Shown here piece after piece: positions 15,714 to 22,325 of a DNA stretch of 31,647 bases. Under the pieces are notes generated by a model, which saw nothing but the letters and a program-made list of their open reading frames with translations, searched no databases and was not told where the DNA came from. The number at the start of each line of letters is the position of its first letter. Within the stretch, counting starts at the first letter, position 1. Location of the stretch: contig USDD01000020.1 of assembly GCA_900553265.1 (NCBI GenBank), positions 1 through 31,647 on the forward strand, given 5' to 3'. A program made the translations under genes and the position numbers. This stretch comes from an uncultured Eubacteriales bacterium. GTDB taxonomy: Bacteria > Bacillota > Clostridia > Christensenellales > Aristaeellaceae.

Positions 15714-17015
15714 ATGTCTGAACGACTGTTGGAGGTCGACGGCGTTTCCAAGGAATATCGCCTCGGCCAGATCGGCGGCGGCACGCTGCACGACGACCTG
15801 ACCACGTGGCTGTGCCGCCTGCGCGGCAAGGAGGACCCCAACACCAAGCTGGGCGTGGACTCGGTCAACTATAAAAAGGGCGCCTTCCTCGCGCTGGACG
15901 ACGTGCGCTTCAGCGTCGACCGCGGCGACGCGCTGGCCATCGTGGGCCTGAACGGCGCGGGCAAATCCACGCTTCTGAAGCTCATCTCCCGCATCACCGC
16001 GCCCACGAAGGGCGAAATCCGCATCCATGGCCGCGTGGCCAGCCTGCTGGAAATCGGCACCGGCTTTCACCACGAGCTGTCCGGCCGGGACAATATCTAT
16101 CTCAACGGCGCGATCCTCGGCATGAGCCGCGCCGAGGTGAACGCCAAGCTCAGGGAGATCATCGAGTTCTCCGAGATCGAGCAGTTCATCGACACGCCGG
16201 TCAAGCGCTATTCGTCGGGCATGTACGTCAAGCTCGCCTTCGCGGTGGCGGCGCATCTCGCGCCCGACCTGCTGATCTGCGACGAGGTGCTGGCCGTGGG
16301 CGATCTGGCGTTTCAGCAGAAGTGCATCAACAAGATGAGCGACGTGGCCCGGGACGGCCGCGCGGTGCTGTACGTCAGCCACAACATGCGCACCATCACC
16401 CAGCTGTGCAATCGCGGCGTGTATCTGGAAAAGGGCCGGCTCACCTACGACGGCACGGTGGAGCATTCCATCGAGCTGTACAGCGGCAGCGGCCTGCGCA
16501 GTCTCGACCGCGATCTGGACAAGATGTCCCGGCCGCTCAAGCGCGGCGACACCATGCGCATGCTGCGCATGCAGATGAAGGGCACCGCCAATCTGGAATA
16601 TCAGATGGATTCGACGATGGAGTTCACGCTGACGTCGATCTCTCACGTGGCGGAGCCGCACGTGCGCCTGCGCATCATGCTGTATTCCAGCATGGCCGCG
16701 CCCATCGCCATGACCCAGTCCGACCCGTTCGAGGTGGGGAAGGAGGAGACCTTCACGGTGAACGTGAAGATGCCGATGGACGGCCTCGCGCCGGGCGAGT
16801 ACGGCATGAAGATGTCGCTGATCTCGGCCACGCCCAACGGCCTGAGCTGCTATTACGATACCATCCTGGACGTGGGCCACTTCATCATCGTGGACGACCC
16901 CTCCATCAGCGAAGGCTTCGTCTGGCAGGAACGCCTCTGGGGCAACTTCCGCCTGCGCAAGCTGAGCTTGCAGGGCGGGCAGTGCCCGCAGCCAACTGCT
17001 GCCGCGAAGGAGTGA
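15714..17015 (+). CDS. ABC transporter ATP-binding protein, polysaccharide export (Wzt/TagH type)
   Basis: A 433-residue ATPase subunit driving the exporter encoded upstream. Walker A is GLNGAGKST (78-86), the signature is YSSGM (166-170), Walker B is LLICDE (186-191) and the H-loop is His223. YSSGM in place of LSGGQ and the GTGFHHELSGRDNIYLNG segment are hallmarks of the Wzt/TagH group. Residues ~245-415 form a beta-rich extra domain like the carbohydrate-recognising C-terminus of Wzt. The start with AGGAGGGG upstream is preferred although the frame is open to 14991. The last ~12 residues (GQCPQPTAAAKE) and the stop codon come from the first copy of a 186-bp tandem repeat, so the original C-terminus may have been replaced. 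Confidence 0.92.
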   Translation: MSERLLEVDGVSKEYRLGQIGGGTLHDDLTTWLCRLRGKEDPNTKLGVDSVNYKKGAFLALDDVRFSVDRGDALAIVGLNGAGKSTLLKLISRITAPTKGEIRIHGRVASLLEIGTGFHHELSGRDNIYLNGAILGMSRAEVNAKLREIIEFSEIEQFIDTPVKRYSSGMYVKLAFAVAAHLAPDLLICDEVLAVGDLAFQQKCINKMSDVARDGRAVLYVSHNMRTITQLCNRGVYLEKGRLTYDGTVEHSIELYSGSGLRSLDRDLDKMSRPLKRGDTMRMLRMQMKGTANLEYQMDSTMEFTLTSISHVAEPHVRLRIMLYSSMAAPIAMTQSDPFEVGKEETFTVNVKMPMDGLAPGEYGMKMSLISATPNGLSCYYDTILDVGHFIIVDDPSISEGFVWQERLWGNFRLRKLSLQGGQCPQPTAAAKE

Positions 17016-17346
17016 CGCGGACTGCGCCGCCGTGGTGGCGGCTTGTCCGCTGCGGAACGTTTCTGGTGCGGGCGAAGTTTGTAACTGACGGCGCTGCGCC
17101 GCGGTGGTCGCGGCTTGCGCCTGCGTTCAGTTTTGCAGTGCCCATCGTCCGAAGAGGCGAGCGGGCAGTGCCCGCAGCCAACTGCTGCCGCGAAGGAGCG
17201 ACGCGGACTGCGCCGCCGTGGTGGCGGCTTGTCCGCTGCGGTGCGTTTCTGGTGTGAGCGAAGTTCGTAACTGACGGCGCTGCGCCGCGCTGGTCGCGGC
17301 TTGCGCCTGCCTTGGGGAAAGAAGCGCCCCTCGTCCGAAGAGGCGG
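16975..17346. repeat. two tandem copies of a 186-bp palindromic repeat
   Basis: Copy 1 is 16975-17160 and copy 2 is 17161-17346, roughly 90% identical by eye. Each begins with the small hairpin GCGGGC-AGT-GCCCGC. Each then holds two larger nested hairpins with the common core CTGCGCCGC-N-GTGGT. In copy 1 these are 17017-17050 (GCGGAC/GTCCGC outside, GCCGCC/GGCGGC inside) and 17090-17121 (GGCGC/GCGCC outside, CCGCG/CGCGG inside). Both copies are open in several frames, which produces long spurious ORFs. Copy 1 contains the stop codon of the Wzt-like gene (TGA); copy 2 has CGA at that place. Confidence 0.85.
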
Positions 17347-17362
17347 CAGCAAAAGGAAGGTT

Positions 17363-17400
17363 CTTAGGAAACTCAGTTTCCTAAGCGGGTGCGGGCAGAG
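17363..17400. repeat. two adjacent hairpins following the tandem repeat
   Basis: A perfect 10-bp stem CTTAGGAAAC-TCA-GTTTCCTAAG (17363-17385), then GCGGGC-AGA-GCCCGC (about 17386-17400), which resembles the hairpin opening each 186-bp unit. No T-run follows, so termination is uncertain. Confidence 0.7.
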
Positions 17401-17550
17401 CCCGCCGTAACCCAACTCCTCCGACGGAAAAAATGCCTTCGTCCGTAACCCCTCGCCCGCCCGAACCAAGAACCAACAGGGACGAAACCAAATAACCTCC
17501 GCCCAGCCATCGCGGACGCAGTCGGGCGGGCGCGCTAACTTCCGAGCGAA

Positions 17551-17615
17551 TTTCCATGGCACTCCGGCAATGTTGGCCGCCCGTAGGCGGTCAACGCGCC
17601 GGAGCGCCATGGAAA
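17551..17615. repeat. 65-base near-perfect long inverted repeat
   Basis: Four stacked stems: TTTCCATGGC/GCCATGGAAA (10 bp), CTCCGGC/GCCGGAG (7 bp), GTTG/CAAC and CCGCC/GGCGG, with loop CGTA and only small mismatches between them. The region 17401-17793 around it is C-rich, with no start/ribosome-site pair and no gene that I can support. The single-base mismatches between the arms suggest a maintained structure or a miniature element. Confidence 0.7.
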
Positions 17616-17793
17616 CAGCCGGAACGTTCCCCGGCGCATCCCCCAAAAACCTTCCTGCCATGGAACCCGGTCGGAACGTCCATAAAACGCTCCTCAACCG
17701 GCCAACGCATCCCCAATGCGTCACCTCATCGGGCAAACCGCCTGCCCCTCCAAATCCCAAAAAACCTCAACCCGCACCGAGGTGATCCCAACC

Positions 17794-18630
17794 ATGTCCC
17801 CCGCCAAAACCATCTGCGCCATGCACGACCTCAGCAGCGTCGGCCGCAGCGCGCTGACCGCCATCATCCCGACGCTCTCCGCCATGGGCGTCCAAACCAT
17901 CCCCGCGCCCACCGCCGTGCTCAGCGCCCATACCGCATTTCCGCATCCCGTCATCACCGACCTGACGGACTACCTCCGCCGCTGCACGGATTACTGGCAG
18001 GAAATGCATATCCGCTTCGACTGCATCTATACCGGCTATATGTCCAGCCCCGGGCAGGAGCAGATCGCCCAAAAGCTCATGCAGAATGCCCCGAACGCCT
18101 TCCGCCTCGTGGATCCCGTGCTGGGCGACGACGGCGAAATGTATCAGGGCCTCCCCGAGGCGATGATTCCCGCCATGCGGAGCCTCTGCCACAGCGCCGA
18201 TCTCATCACCCCCAACCTCACCGAGGCCGCCCTCCTGACGAATACCCCCTGTTCCAACCACCCCCTGACCGCCCCCGCATTGACCAACCTCCTCAAGCGC
18301 CTGCGCGCCCTCGGCCCGAAAACCGCCCTCGTCACCGGCGTGCGGCTGGAAAACCGCGCCGTCAACGCGTGGATGGACGAAACCAACGCCCTCCATACCT
18401 GCGAATACGAGCGCGTCCCCGCCAGCTTCCCCGGCACCGGCGACCTCTTCGCCGCCGTGCTCGCCGGCGCGATGACCCGCGGCGACAGCCTCGAAAGCGC
18501 CGTGCGCCTCGCGTCCGATTTCGTAAGCGCCGCCATGCGCAATACCATGGAATGCCAGACCCCGCCGAACCTCGGCGTGCAGCTGGAAAAAACACTGGAA
18601 ATGCTGATCCCCAAAGGAGGCCAATCATGA
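17794..18630 (+). CDS. Pyridoxal/pyridoxamine kinase (PdxY-like)
   Basis: A 278-residue ribokinase-fold enzyme phosphorylating pyridoxal or pyridoxamine in vitamin B6 salvage. Visible motifs are VDPVLGDDG (106-114), TPNLTEA (139-145) and the anion hole/catalytic segment FPGTGDLFAAVLAG with Asp217. The N-terminal ICAMHDLSSVGRSALTAIIP matches pyridoxamine kinases of Bacillota better than ThiD. Upstream in-frame ATG codons (17716) lack a ribosome site; the ATG at 17794 has GAGGTGAT 7 bases away. Its TGA overlaps the ATG of cinA (ATGA), indicating coupled translation. Confidence 0.85.
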   Translation: MSPAKTICAMHDLSSVGRSALTAIIPTLSAMGVQTIPAPTAVLSAHTAFPHPVITDLTDYLRRCTDYWQEMHIRFDCIYTGYMSSPGQEQIAQKLMQNAPNAFRLVDPVLGDDGEMYQGLPEAMIPAMRSLCHSADLITPNLTEAALLTNTPCSNHPLTAPALTNLLKRLRALGPKTALVTGVRLENRAVNAWMDETNALHTCEYERVPASFPGTGDLFAAVLAGAMTRGDSLESAVRLASDFVSAAMRNTMECQTPPNLGVQLEKTLEMLIPKGGQS

Positions 18631-19856
18631 TCGCTGAAATTCTCTCCGTCGGAACGGAGCTGCTGATGGGCCAGATCGCCAACACCGACGCGCAGTATAT
18701 CTCCCGCCGCCTGAGCGAGCTGGGCGTGAATATCTATCGCCATACCACCGTGGGCGACAACCCCGCCCGCGTGAAGGAGGCCGTGCGCCAGGCGCTCTCC
18801 CGCGCCGACGTCGTCATCACCACCGGCGGCCTCGGCCCCACCGAGGACGACCTGACCAAGGAAATGGTCGCCGAGACGCTGGGCCTCGAAATGCAGCTGC
18901 ATCAGCCCAGCTTGGACGCGATGCTGAGCTACATGACCCAGCTCGGCCGCCCCATCACCGAAAACAACCGCAAGCAGGCCTATTTTCCCGTGGGCGCCAT
19001 CGTCATGCCCAACCGCTGCGGCACCGCGCCGGGCTGCATCGTCGAGCGGGACGGCAAGGCCGTGGCCGTGCTGCCCGGGCCGCCCCACGAGCTGAAGGAC
19101 ATGTTCGACTGCGAGCTCGCGCCCTATCTGGCCGCGCGCAGCGGCGTGCACATCGAGTCCCGCTTCCTGCGGGAGTTCGGCATCGGCGAATCGTCGCTGG
19201 AGACGCTTTTGATGGATCTGTTCCACACGGACAACCCCACGCTGGCGCTCTACTGCGGCCCCGGCGAGGTCATGGCGCGCATCACCGCCCGGGCCGAAAC
19301 GCCCGAAAAGGCCCGGGAAATGATCGCCCCGCTGGAGGCGGAGATTCGCCGCCGCTGCGGCGACTGCGTCTATGGCGAGGGCGTGGATTATTCGCTGCCC
19401 CACGCGGTGAAGGACGCGCTGGCCCGGCGCGGCGAGACGGTCTGCTTCGCCGAGAGCTGCACCGGCGGCATGATCGCCTCCCAGCTGGTGGCCTGCCCCG
19501 GAGCCAGCGACGTGCTGAAGGAGAGCTTCGTCACCTACTGCGACTCCGCCAAGGCCGGACTGCTGGGCGTGAAGGAGGAGACCCTGCGCGAGCACACCGC
19601 CGTCAGCGCCGAGTGCGCTTCTCAGATGGCCGAGGGCGCGCGCAGCGTCAGCGGCGCGGACTGGGCCGTGTCGGTCACGGGCTACGCCGGCCCCGACGGC
19701 GGCGACGAGACCCATCCCGTGGGCACGGTGTTCGTGGGCGTCGCCGGCGCGGACGGAACCCAGACCCACGAATTCCACCTGCGCGGCGCCCGCGACCGCG
19801 TCCGCACCCTTGCCGCGTCCAACGCGCTGAATCTGCTGCGGCTGAGGATGAAATAA
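18627..19856 (+). CDS. cinA: CinA-family competence/damage-inducible protein (NMN amidohydrolase)
   Basis: A 409-residue two-domain protein. The N-terminal MoCF/COG1058 domain (about 1-170) starts MIAEILSVGTELLMGQIANT and carries TGGLGPTEDDLTKE (66-79). The C-terminal CinA domain (about 250-409) has ESCTGGMIASQLV and the serine-rich pocket typical of nicotinamide-mononucleotide amidohydrolases, which recycle the pyridine nucleotide by-product of DNA ligase. The length is standard. The frame is open far upstream, but AAAGGAGG at 18613-18620 and the ATGA overlap with the kinase gene fix the start at 18627. In many Bacillota cinA precedes recA; that is not the case here. Confidence 0.93.
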   Translation: MIAEILSVGTELLMGQIANTDAQYISRRLSELGVNIYRHTTVGDNPARVKEAVRQALSRADVVITTGGLGPTEDDLTKEMVAETLGLEMQLHQPSLDAMLSYMTQLGRPITENNRKQAYFPVGAIVMPNRCGTAPGCIVERDGKAVAVLPGPPHELKDMFDCELAPYLAARSGVHIESRFLREFGIGESSLETLLMDLFHTDNPTLALYCGPGEVMARITARAETPEKAREMIAPLEAEIRRRCGDCVYGEGVDYSLPHAVKDALARRGETVCFAESCTGGMIASQLVACPGASDVLKESFVTYCDSAKAGLLGVKEETLREHTAVSAECASQMAEGARSVSGADWAVSVTGYAGPDGGDETHPVGTVFVGVAGADGTQTHEFHLRGARDRVRTLAASNALNLLRLRMK

Positions 19857-19877
19857 AAATAAGAATATTCTGTCTGA

Positions 19878-19907
19878 GGGACGCGCAGAAAACTGCGCGT
19901 CCCCTTT
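19878..19907 (+). terminator. terminator after cinA
   Basis: Perfect 11-bp stem GGGACGCGCAG / CTGCGCGTCCC with loop AAAA, followed by only C-TTT. The hairpin is strong and the T-run short. Confidence 0.65.
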
Positions 19908-19958
19908 GCATGGCGGCGTTTCGGCGCAACATTTAACCCGTTTGTCCGACGGTTTTCC

Positions 19959-19987
19959 TTGATGAATGGTCGGAGATGGATTATAAT
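19959..19987 (+). promoter_or_regulatory. promoter of the sigma-factor operon
   Basis: -35 TTGATG (19959-19964), 17-base spacer, -10 TATAAT (19982-19987). Predicted start is near 19994, about 26 bases before the first ATG. It looks like an ordinary sigma-A promoter. Confidence 0.65.
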
Positions 19988-20019
19988 AAAAAATGGTAGA
20001 ATAGGTGGAGGGATGTCTC

Positions 20020-20406
20020 ATGCGGTTGACTGGGCCGGTGGAGCTGCGGGTGGCGGCGAACGCCGATATGATGCTGGTCGTCCGGCTGGCGACGGCGGGC
20101 GTGACCGCGCGCGCCGGGCTGACGCTGGACGCGATGGACGGGTTCAAGATGGCCGCCGAGGAGGCCTGCAACTGCCTGATCGGACAGAGCTGCCCGCCCG
20201 AGGAGCTGCTTCTGCGCTTTGTCCCCGAGGAAAAGCGCCTGAGGCTGACCGTCACCGGTCTGGGCGGCGGCGCAAGGGGCGAGGGCATGGACGAAACCGA
20301 GACCGAGATCGCCCGCTGCATTCTGGAGGCGCTGGCCGACGAGGTGGCGCTGCGCGCCAAGGACGGCTGCGTCCGCGCCATCGAGCTGTGCGCGGCCACG
20401 GCGTAA
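20020..20406 (+). CDS. RsbW/SpoIIAB-like anti-sigma protein with degenerate ATP site
   Basis: A 128-residue small HATPase-fold protein directly upstream of a SigB/SigF-type sigma gene, the place normally held by the anti-sigma kinase. It keeps the family start (VELRVAANADMMLVVRLATA), the DAMDGFKMAAEEAC helix and the last strand-helix unit (ILEALADEVALRAKDGCVRA). Aligned on EEAC, however, the N-box Asn position is Cys52. The nucleotide-binding DxGxG box reads VTGLGGGA, and the GxG lid before IARCILEAL is missing. ATP binding and kinase activity are therefore doubtful; it may bind the sigma factor without phosphorylating anything. GGAGGG lies 7 bases before the ATG; a GTG at 20005 overlaps that site and is rejected. 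Confidence 0.75.
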   Translation: MRLTGPVELRVAANADMMLVVRLATAGVTARAGLTLDAMDGFKMAAEEACNCLIGQSCPPEELLLRFVPEEKRLRLTVTGLGGGARGEGMDETETEIARCILEALADEVALRAKDGCVRAIELCAATA

Positions 20407-20421
20407 GGGGGCGGCGAAGAG

Positions 20422-21186
20422 ATGCCGACCTCTGAACAGGCCCAGACGCTGCTGAGCCAATACGCCCGGGAGCCGTCCGACGCGCTGCGCGCGCAGATCG
20501 TCGAGGCGTTTCTGCCGCTGGCTGGCCATGTGGCGCGGCGCTTTGCCGGCCGCGGCGCGGATTACGACGACCTGTATCAGGTGGCCTCGCTGGCGCTGCT
20601 CAAGGCCGTGGAGCGCTACGACCCGGATAAGGGCGTCAAATTTGTGACCTTTGTCACGCCGACCATGGTCGGCGAGGTTCGAAACTACTTTCGCGATTAC
20701 GCGCGGACGCTGCGCCTGCCCCGGCGGGGCATGGAGATCGCGGCGCGGCTGGCCCGGGCCCGGGCCGGGCTGGAGCAGCGGCTGGGGCGCTCGCCCACGC
20801 TGGACGAGCTGACGGCCGAGACCGGCGTGGACGAGACCGAGGCGCTGGAGGCGCTGGAGCTGAGCGCCGCCGCCGCGCCCGTTTCGCTGGACGCGCAGAT
20901 CGGCGCGGACGAGGACGACGCGCCGCTGAGCCAATTTCTGGGCTTCGACGAGGCGGGCTTTGCCGATTTCGAGCGCCGCGACCAGCTCTCCCGGGCCTTG
21001 GAGGCGCTGGACGAGCGCCAGCGCGAGGTGCTCCGGCAGCGATATTTTGAAAACCGCACCCAGCGGGACGTGGCCGCGAGGATGAACCTGTCGCAGATGA
21101 CGGTTTCCCGGGTGGAGCGCGCCGCGCTGGAGGCGCTGAAGGAAAAACTGTCCCCGCAGGAGGGGAACCGAGGAGAGAAGCTATGA
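20422..21186 (+). CDS. RNA polymerase sigma factor, SigB/SigF/SigG subfamily
   Basis: 254 residues, with region 2 at about 47-92 (DYDDLYQVASLALLKAVERY, then DPDKGVKFVTFVTP and MVGEVRNYFRD), region 3 at about 100-155 and region 4 at about 190-242 with the helix-turn-helix NRTQRDVAARMNLSQMTVSR. The short region 1 and the GEVRNYFRD segment mark the stress/sporulation subfamily. The partner immediately upstream (15-base gap) looks like its anti-sigma factor, but no RsbV-type antagonist is encoded. The ribosome site is weak (GGGGGCGGCGAAGAG). Its TGA overlaps the ATG of the methyltransferase gene. Whether it serves general stress or sporulation cannot be told here. Confidence 0.9.
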   Translation: MPTSEQAQTLLSQYAREPSDALRAQIVEAFLPLAGHVARRFAGRGADYDDLYQVASLALLKAVERYDPDKGVKFVTFVTPTMVGEVRNYFRDYARTLRLPRRGMEIAARLARARAGLEQRLGRSPTLDELTAETGVDETEALEALELSAAAAPVSLDAQIGADEDDAPLSQFLGFDEAGFADFERRDQLSRALEALDERQREVLRQRYFENRTQRDVAARMNLSQMTVSRVERAALEALKEKLSPQEGNRGEKL

Positions 21187-22325
21187 AGTGGATTGCCAGC
21201 GCCGCCTTCGGCATGGAGGGAATGACCGGGCGCGATCTGAAGCGAATGGGCATGCAGAACGTCCGGGTGCTGGACGTGGGCGGAGCGACCTTTGAGGGCG
21301 ACTATCTGGACGCGTTCCGCGCCAATCTCTGGCTGCGCACCTGCGACCGGATCATGCGCGTGATGGCGCAGTTCGAGGCCCGCTCCTTCGAGGAGCTGTT
21401 TCAGGGCGTGAAGAAGATCGAATGGGAGAAGCTGCTGCCCGAGGACGCGCGCTTTCCCATCCGCGCCAAGTGCGTCAAGTCTCAGCTGATGAGCCCGTCG
21501 GACGTGCAGAAGATCGCCAAGCGCGCCATGGTGGAGCGCATGAAGGCCGCCTACGGCGCGGACTGGTTCTCCGAGACCGGCGCGCTGTTCCAGATCGATA
21601 TTTCCATCCGCGACGACGTGGTCACGGTTTGCGTGGACGCGTCGGGCGAGCCGCTGTCCAAGCGCGGCTACCGCACGTGGAACGGCGAGGCGCCGCTGCG
21701 CGAGACGCTGGCCGCCGCGCTGGTGCTCCAGAGCGGATGGCATCCGTGGCAGCCGCTGTACGATCCCTGCTGCGGCACGGGCACCATTCTCATCGAGGCG
21801 GCGTTCATCGCCGCGTCCCGCGCGCCGGGACTCACCCGCCGCTTCGCCATGGAGAGCTGGCCGGCGGTGACCTACGACTTCGAAAAGTTCGAGGCCGTGC
21901 GCCGGGAGGCCCGGGAGAAGTTCGAGGAGGGCCTCAAGCGGCCCATCCGCATCGCCGGCTCGGACATCAGCCCCGAGGCCATCGAGCTGGCCAAACGCCA
22001 TTTGAAGCAGGCCGGACTGGCCGGGCGCATTGAGCTTCAGGTGAAGGATCTGCGCGACGTGACGCTGGCCGGGGAGCCCGGCGTGTTTATCGCCAATCCG
22101 CCCTACGGAGAGCGCCTGGACAGCGCCCGCGCCGCCCACGCCATCGCGCGCCAGCTGGGGCTGCTCCAGCGGCGCAATCCCGGCTGGACGCTGTGCGCGT
22201 TCTCGGCCGACATGGGCTTCGAGCGGGAATACGGCCGCCGCGCCACGCGCCGCCGCCGCTATTACAACGGAAGAATCGAATGCGAATACAGGATTTTTGA
22301 GGAAGTTCGAGGTGCTAAAGCATGA
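21183..22325 (+). CDS. THUMP-domain class I rRNA methyltransferase (RlmL/YpsC type)
   Basis: A 380-residue predicted 23S rRNA guanine-N2 methyltransferase. An N-terminal ferredoxin-like/THUMP part (about 1-160, including ARFPIRAKCVKSQL) presents RNA. The Rossmann domain carries the SAM motif DPCCGTGTILIEAAFIA (from 194) and the catalytic NPPYGER (305-311). The length fits the single-methyltransferase YpsC group rather than the fused E. coli RlmKL. The ATG overlaps the sigma-factor stop (ATGA) and GAGGAGAG lies just upstream. The stop in turn overlaps the next ATG, placing a housekeeping enzyme inside a regulatory operon. Confidence 0.92.
   Translation: MKWIASAAFGMEGMTGRDLKRMGMQNVRVLDVGGATFEGDYLDAFRANLWLRTCDRIMRVMAQFEARSFEELFQGVKKIEWEKLLPEDARFPIRAKCVKSQLMSPSDVQKIAKRAMVERMKAAYGADWFSETGALFQIDISIRDDVVTVCVDASGEPLSKRGYRTWNGEAPLRETLAAALVLQSGWHPWQPLYDPCCGTGTILIEAAFIAASRAPGLTRRFAMESWPAVTYDFEKFEAVRREAREKFEEGLKRPIRIAGSDISPEAIELAKRHLKQAGLAGRIELQVKDLRDVTLAGEPGVFIANPPYGERLDSARAAHAIARQLGLLQRRNPGWTLCAFSADMGFEREYGRRATRRRRYYNGRIECEYRIFEEVRGAKA

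Noticed and set aside
16906..17760. 284-codon leftward open frame over the 186-bp repeats
   Set aside because: It consists of repeat translations (RTSRHHGGAVRV twice) and hairpin arms. No start signal and no protein-like composition.
18144..20399. 751-codon leftward frame opposite pdxY-cinA-anti-sigma
   Set aside because: Crosses three real genes, a terminator and a promoter; composition is a Ser/Ala/Arg/His shadow.
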